From NCBI GenBank assembly GCA_944376035.1, contig CALWBJ010000117.1, positions 1 through 16,954 of the forward strand: DNA of 16,954 bases, in the 5' to 3' direction. Position 1 is the first letter of the stretch. Every line of letters starts with the position of its first letter. Origin of the DNA: an uncultured Clostridia bacterium. GTDB lineage: Bacteria > Bacillota > Clostridia > Christensenellales > Borkfalkiaceae. The notes beneath the pieces are model-generated. The model was given only the letters and a program-made list of their open reading frames with translations. It searched no databases and was not told the origin of the DNA. This document shows, piece by piece, positions 14,318-16,954 of this stretch. The position numbers and the translations under genes were made by a program.

Positions 14318-14578
14318 TTAGTAATCGCAGTTAAAAGATATTTGTATAAGTTCTTCTAAATCTCGAATTGCTATATCAAGGTGTTCAACCGTAACGGTTT
14401 TTTCTTTTTGTGGTCTGTATTTATACAAGCCGCAAACATCGTTTTTATATACCGCTTTTTGCTTTTGTGTGCAATATCCTGCTTTATGTTTATTAAAAGT
14501 ATAAGCGCATTTTATATAAAAAGCGTCGTAATAACGGCAATTTTTACAAGAACGTATATTTTGTTTTTGTGCGTCCAT
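14318..14578 (-). CDS. Small Cys-rich protein, paralogue of its upstream neighbour
   Basis: An 86-residue protein, function unknown. N-terminal two thirds: C-x2-C-x2-YY (SCKNCRYYDAFY, from residue 11), another Cys in YIKCAY, then KAGYC and NDVCGLY. Such spaced cysteines suggest a small zinc ribbon or other metal site. The C-terminal part (about 62-84) is a predicted amphipathic helix (LDIAIRDLEELIQI). The spacing and the YY, G-[FY]-C and C-x2-[WY] positions match the 95-residue protein upstream, so the two are paralogues. The start ATG overlaps the neighbour's TAA by one base (TAATG at 14580-14576). The only AGGAG is 17 nt away, so translation is probably coupled. The pair is driven from the operator-covered promoter at 14919-14947. 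No good terminator is seen in 14263-14317. Confidence 0.78.
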   Translation of the reverse strand: MDAQKQNIRSCKNCRYYDAFYIKCAYTFNKHKAGYCTQKQKAVYKNDVCGLYKYRPQKEKTVTVEHLDIAIRDLEELIQISFNCDY

Positions 14579-14865
14579 TATAAATTTTTTCTTTTCTCCT
14601 GTTCTTCTTGGATAATTTGACGAATTGCAGATATGTCCATTAGAATTTCATTTAAACATCTTGAAATTACTCTTTTTCGAAAATAAAATCGGCGACGGCT
14701 TGTTTCCCAACATTCACAAGTATCGCCATTGTTCACTAACTTCTCGTGCTGTTTGCAAAAACCTTGCTTGGCACGTTCAAAACAATGTAATCCTTTTGTG
14801 TAATAGCCTTCATAATATCCGCAGTATACACATTTTGTACTTTTCTTTGTGTTTTCTTCTTCCAT
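14578..14865 (-). CDS. Small Cys-rich protein, first gene of a repressible pair
   Basis: A 95-residue protein, function unknown. Pattern: KCVYCGYYEGYY (C-x2-C-x2-YY, from about residue 11), HCFERAKQGFC, then GDTCECWE, followed by a basic patch (RRRFYFRKR) and a long C-terminal helix (LNEILMDISAIRQIIQEEQEK). The cysteine frame is shared with the downstream 86-residue protein; the helix and basic patch suggest protein or nucleic-acid contact, but this is inference. ATG 14865 has GAGGAGT (14878-14872) 6 nt upstream. The promoter is a perfect TTGACA-17-TATAAT, with one palindrome in its spacer and another just after the start point, so it is expected to be strong but tightly repressed by the divergent XRE protein. 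The plus-strand frames opposite both genes are shadows. Confidence 0.8.
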   Translation of the reverse strand: MEEENTKKSTKCVYCGYYEGYYTKGLHCFERAKQGFCKQHEKLVNNGDTCECWETSRRRFYFRKRVISRCLNEILMDISAIRQIIQEEQEKRKNL

Positions 14866-14893
14866 TTTTGTACTCCTCTTGTATAATATTTTG

Positions 14894-14907
14894 TAAGATA
14901 TATCTTA
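14894..14907. promoter_or_regulatory. Operator 1, perfect 14-bp palindrome
   Basis: TAAGATATATCTTA, perfectly self-complementary. It lies about +5 to +18 of the minus-strand promoter, where a bound repressor would block early elongation or escape. Confidence 0.75.
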
Positions 14908-14918
14908 TAATTGTATTT

Positions 14919-14947
14919 ATTATAATATAAGACATATCTTATGTCAA
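14919..14947 (-). promoter_or_regulatory. Consensus promoter of the Cys-rich gene pair
   Basis: On the minus strand TTGACA (14947-14942), exactly 17 nt, TATAAT (14924-14919): all 12 consensus bases match. The start is predicted near 14912. Operator 2 fills the first 14 nt of the spacer. Confidence 0.9.
14928..14941. promoter_or_regulatory. Operator 2, in the spacer of the consensus promoter
   Basis: TAAGACATATCTTA; same as operator 1 but for one position. Palindrome centres are 34 bp apart. Being between -35 and -10, occupancy would exclude RNA polymerase. Confidence 0.75.
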
Positions 14948-14970
14948 TGATTTTTTGTAATATTTATCTT
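14941..14970 (+). promoter_or_regulatory. Weak divergent promoter of the XRE gene
   Basis: ATGTCA (14941-14946), 18 nt, TATCTT (14965-14970). Both hexamers are partial matches. Start near 14977 would leave about 5 nt before the ATG at 14982. Operator 3 covers its -10. Confidence 0.35.
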
Positions 14971-14971
14971 A
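14958..14971. promoter_or_regulatory. Operator 3, degenerate copy over the XRE promoter
   Basis: TAATATTTATCTTA: right half-site TATCTTA intact, left half differs at two positions. Outer TTG/CAA (14955-14957, 14972-14974) are also inverted. Centre 30 bp from operator 2. Fits weak autorepression. Confidence 0.6.
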
Positions 14972-14981
14972 CAATTTAGTT

Positions 14982-15188
14982 ATGGAAAATTTATTTGCAA
15001 TACGATTAAGAGATTTTATAAATGAAACGGGTTTAAGTAAGCGTCAGTTTGCTAAAAAAGTCGGAATATCGGCTATGAGTGTTTCAGATTGGACGACAGG
15101 TAAAATTCAGCCTAATGCAGAGAGTATATACTTGGTTTGTAAAACATTTAATGTAAGTGCCGACTATTTATTAGGATTAACCGACTAA
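14982..15188 (+). CDS. XRE-family HTH transcriptional regulator
   Basis: A 68-residue protein that is little more than one HTH_3 domain: FAIRLRDFINETGLSKRQFAKKVGIS as helices 1-2, AMSVSDWTTGKIQPNAESI as recognition helix and turn, and a C-terminal VCKTFNVSADYLLGLTD, the usual end of Cro/CI-type domains. With no extra dimerisation or sensor domain it probably dimerises through the HTH region. It is divergent from the two Cys-rich genes; the 116-nt gap holds three related palindromes. It is therefore most likely the repressor of that pair and of itself. What signal releases it is not evident. No ribosome binding site is seen before ATG 14982, consistent with a very short leader and low expression. 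A terminator follows at 15232. Confidence 0.9.
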   Translation: MENLFAIRLRDFINETGLSKRQFAKKVGISAMSVSDWTTGKIQPNAESIYLVCKTFNVSADYLLGLTD

Positions 15189-15231
15189 TATCACTTTTTC
15201 AATTTACATTTCAGTCATTCTGCTTAAACGT

Positions 15232-15265
15232 AAACCTTATCAGAACTTTCGCGGTAAGGTTTTTT
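15232..15265 (+). terminator. Terminator after the XRE gene
   Basis: AAACCTTATC (15232-15241) pairs with GGTAAGGTTT (15253-15262), 10 bp with one G-U, 11-nt loop, then T through 15265. Confidence 0.85.
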
Positions 15266-15306
15266 ATTGTTATTCTATATAATTATCTTTTTTATAATAT
15301 TTACAA

Positions 15307-15354
15307 CTGTTGTGATATTAACCCTAGTGGGTGAATGGCAACAGATATTTTTTT
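15307..15354 (+). other. Terminator-like hairpin, possible end of a small RNA
   Basis: CTGTTG (15307-15312) pairs with CAACAG (15339-15344); an inner stem ATT-A-ACCC/GGGT-G-AAT has loop TAGT. Seven T follow at 15348-15354. No gene lies between this and the previous terminator, so it would end only a short non-coding RNA. A TATAAT at 15293-15298 is just upstream, but its -35 is poorly spaced (TTGTTA, 20 nt). Confidence 0.4.
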
Positions 15355-15561
15355 GCAATAAAAAGTTATGTTGAAAGTTAAAAGATACGATTAAAGGTAA
15401 GATTTTATGAGCTAAGTCCGAATATGTAAGGAGAGTATAGTACATTTTTAGAAAAAATCATTATAGAATTGTGCTTTTTCCGTTTTGTAGAAAAAGAAAT
15501 ATGTATTAAAATGTTTATTGATTTTCGATATAATTAACTTTATGTTTTTAATACTTTTGCT
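15355..15561. other. AT-rich intergenic stretch without a gene
   Basis: I find no coding frame of credible length here. An AAGGAGA at 15428-15434 is not followed by a usable start codon. CTTTTTC/GAAAAAG (15474-15480 and 15490-15496) can form a weak hairpin. It may be decayed sequence between the XRE gene and the convergent collagen-like gene. Confidence 0.5.
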
Positions 15562-15600
15562 TTCGGGCGCCCGCCGATTGGCGGGCGCCCGAAGTATTTT
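15562..15600. terminator. Bidirectional terminator between XRE side and collagen-like gene
   Basis: TTCGGGCGCCCGCC (15562-15575), loop GATT, GGCGGGCGCCCGAA (15580-15593): 14 perfect bp, with ATACTT/AAGTAT able to extend it across a bulge. GTATTTTTAT follows on the plus strand. On the minus strand it stands 26 nt after the stop of the collagen-like gene and is its likely terminator. Confidence 0.85.
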
Positions 15601-15619
15601 TATATCTTATAAAAATTTT

Positions 15620-16954
<1,335 letters not shown>

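Noticed and set aside
14381..14930. Two plus-strand frames opposite the Cys-rich genes
   Set aside because: They lack ribosome binding sites and promoters; the minus-strand frames have a consensus promoter, GAGGAGT site and paralogous sequences.

Overview
This window looks like a chromosomal segment of an anaerobic, low-GC Gram-positive bacterium (Bacillota, class Clostridia), probably an uncultured gut member. The evidence is: Shine-Dalgarno sites of the AGGAGG type with some TTG starts; the Bacillota-type order obgE / yhbY / nadD-yqeK / rsfS; an FMN riboswitch in front of a RibU-type ECF transporter component; AT-rich intergenic DNA; and a BclA-type collagen-like protein. Placement below class (Christensenellales would fit) is inference only.

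Left part (1-4654): the 3' part of obgE, then yhbY, a divergent 261-aa membrane protein on the minus strand, a fused nadD-yqeK gene, rsfS, and a small membrane protein on the minus strand. This is ribosome maturation and silencing plus NAD synthesis and dinucleotide clean-up.

Middle (4755-7991): a DeoC-fold protein that has lost the three catalytic residues of the aldolase; an FMN riboswitch whose terminator hairpin also holds the ribosome binding site of ribU; then tsaE-tsaB-rimI, the tRNA t6A-modification and ribosomal-acetylation operon.

Cell-wall and metabolism block (8158-13898): an alpha/beta hydrolase that appears to start at ATA, a MurF-like ligase fused to an N-terminal multi-pass membrane domain, D-Ala-D-Ala ligase, a eukaryotic-type NADP isocitrate dehydrogenase, and a NagD-like HAD phosphatase closed by a strong hairpin. 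Hydrolase, MurF and Ddl together suggest membrane-bound assembly of the D-Ala-D-Ala end of the peptidoglycan precursor.

Accessory part (14084-16954): tRNA-Ala(GGC) with its own consensus promoter and terminator, then a compact regulatory locus. Two translationally coupled, paralogous Cys-rich small proteins on the minus strand are driven by a perfect sigma-A consensus promoter. That promoter is covered by TAAGATATATCTTA-type palindromes, and a divergent 68-aa XRE repressor gene carries a third site on its own promoter. This is the best candidate for an undescribed small system here. After tandem hairpins comes a collagen-like surface protein on the minus strand, which runs off the window end inside a 92-bp exact repeat.

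Several genes (nadD-yqeK, tsaE, xre) lack a Shine-Dalgarno and have a -10-like element 6-11 nt before the ATG, suggesting leaderless or nearly leaderless mRNAs.
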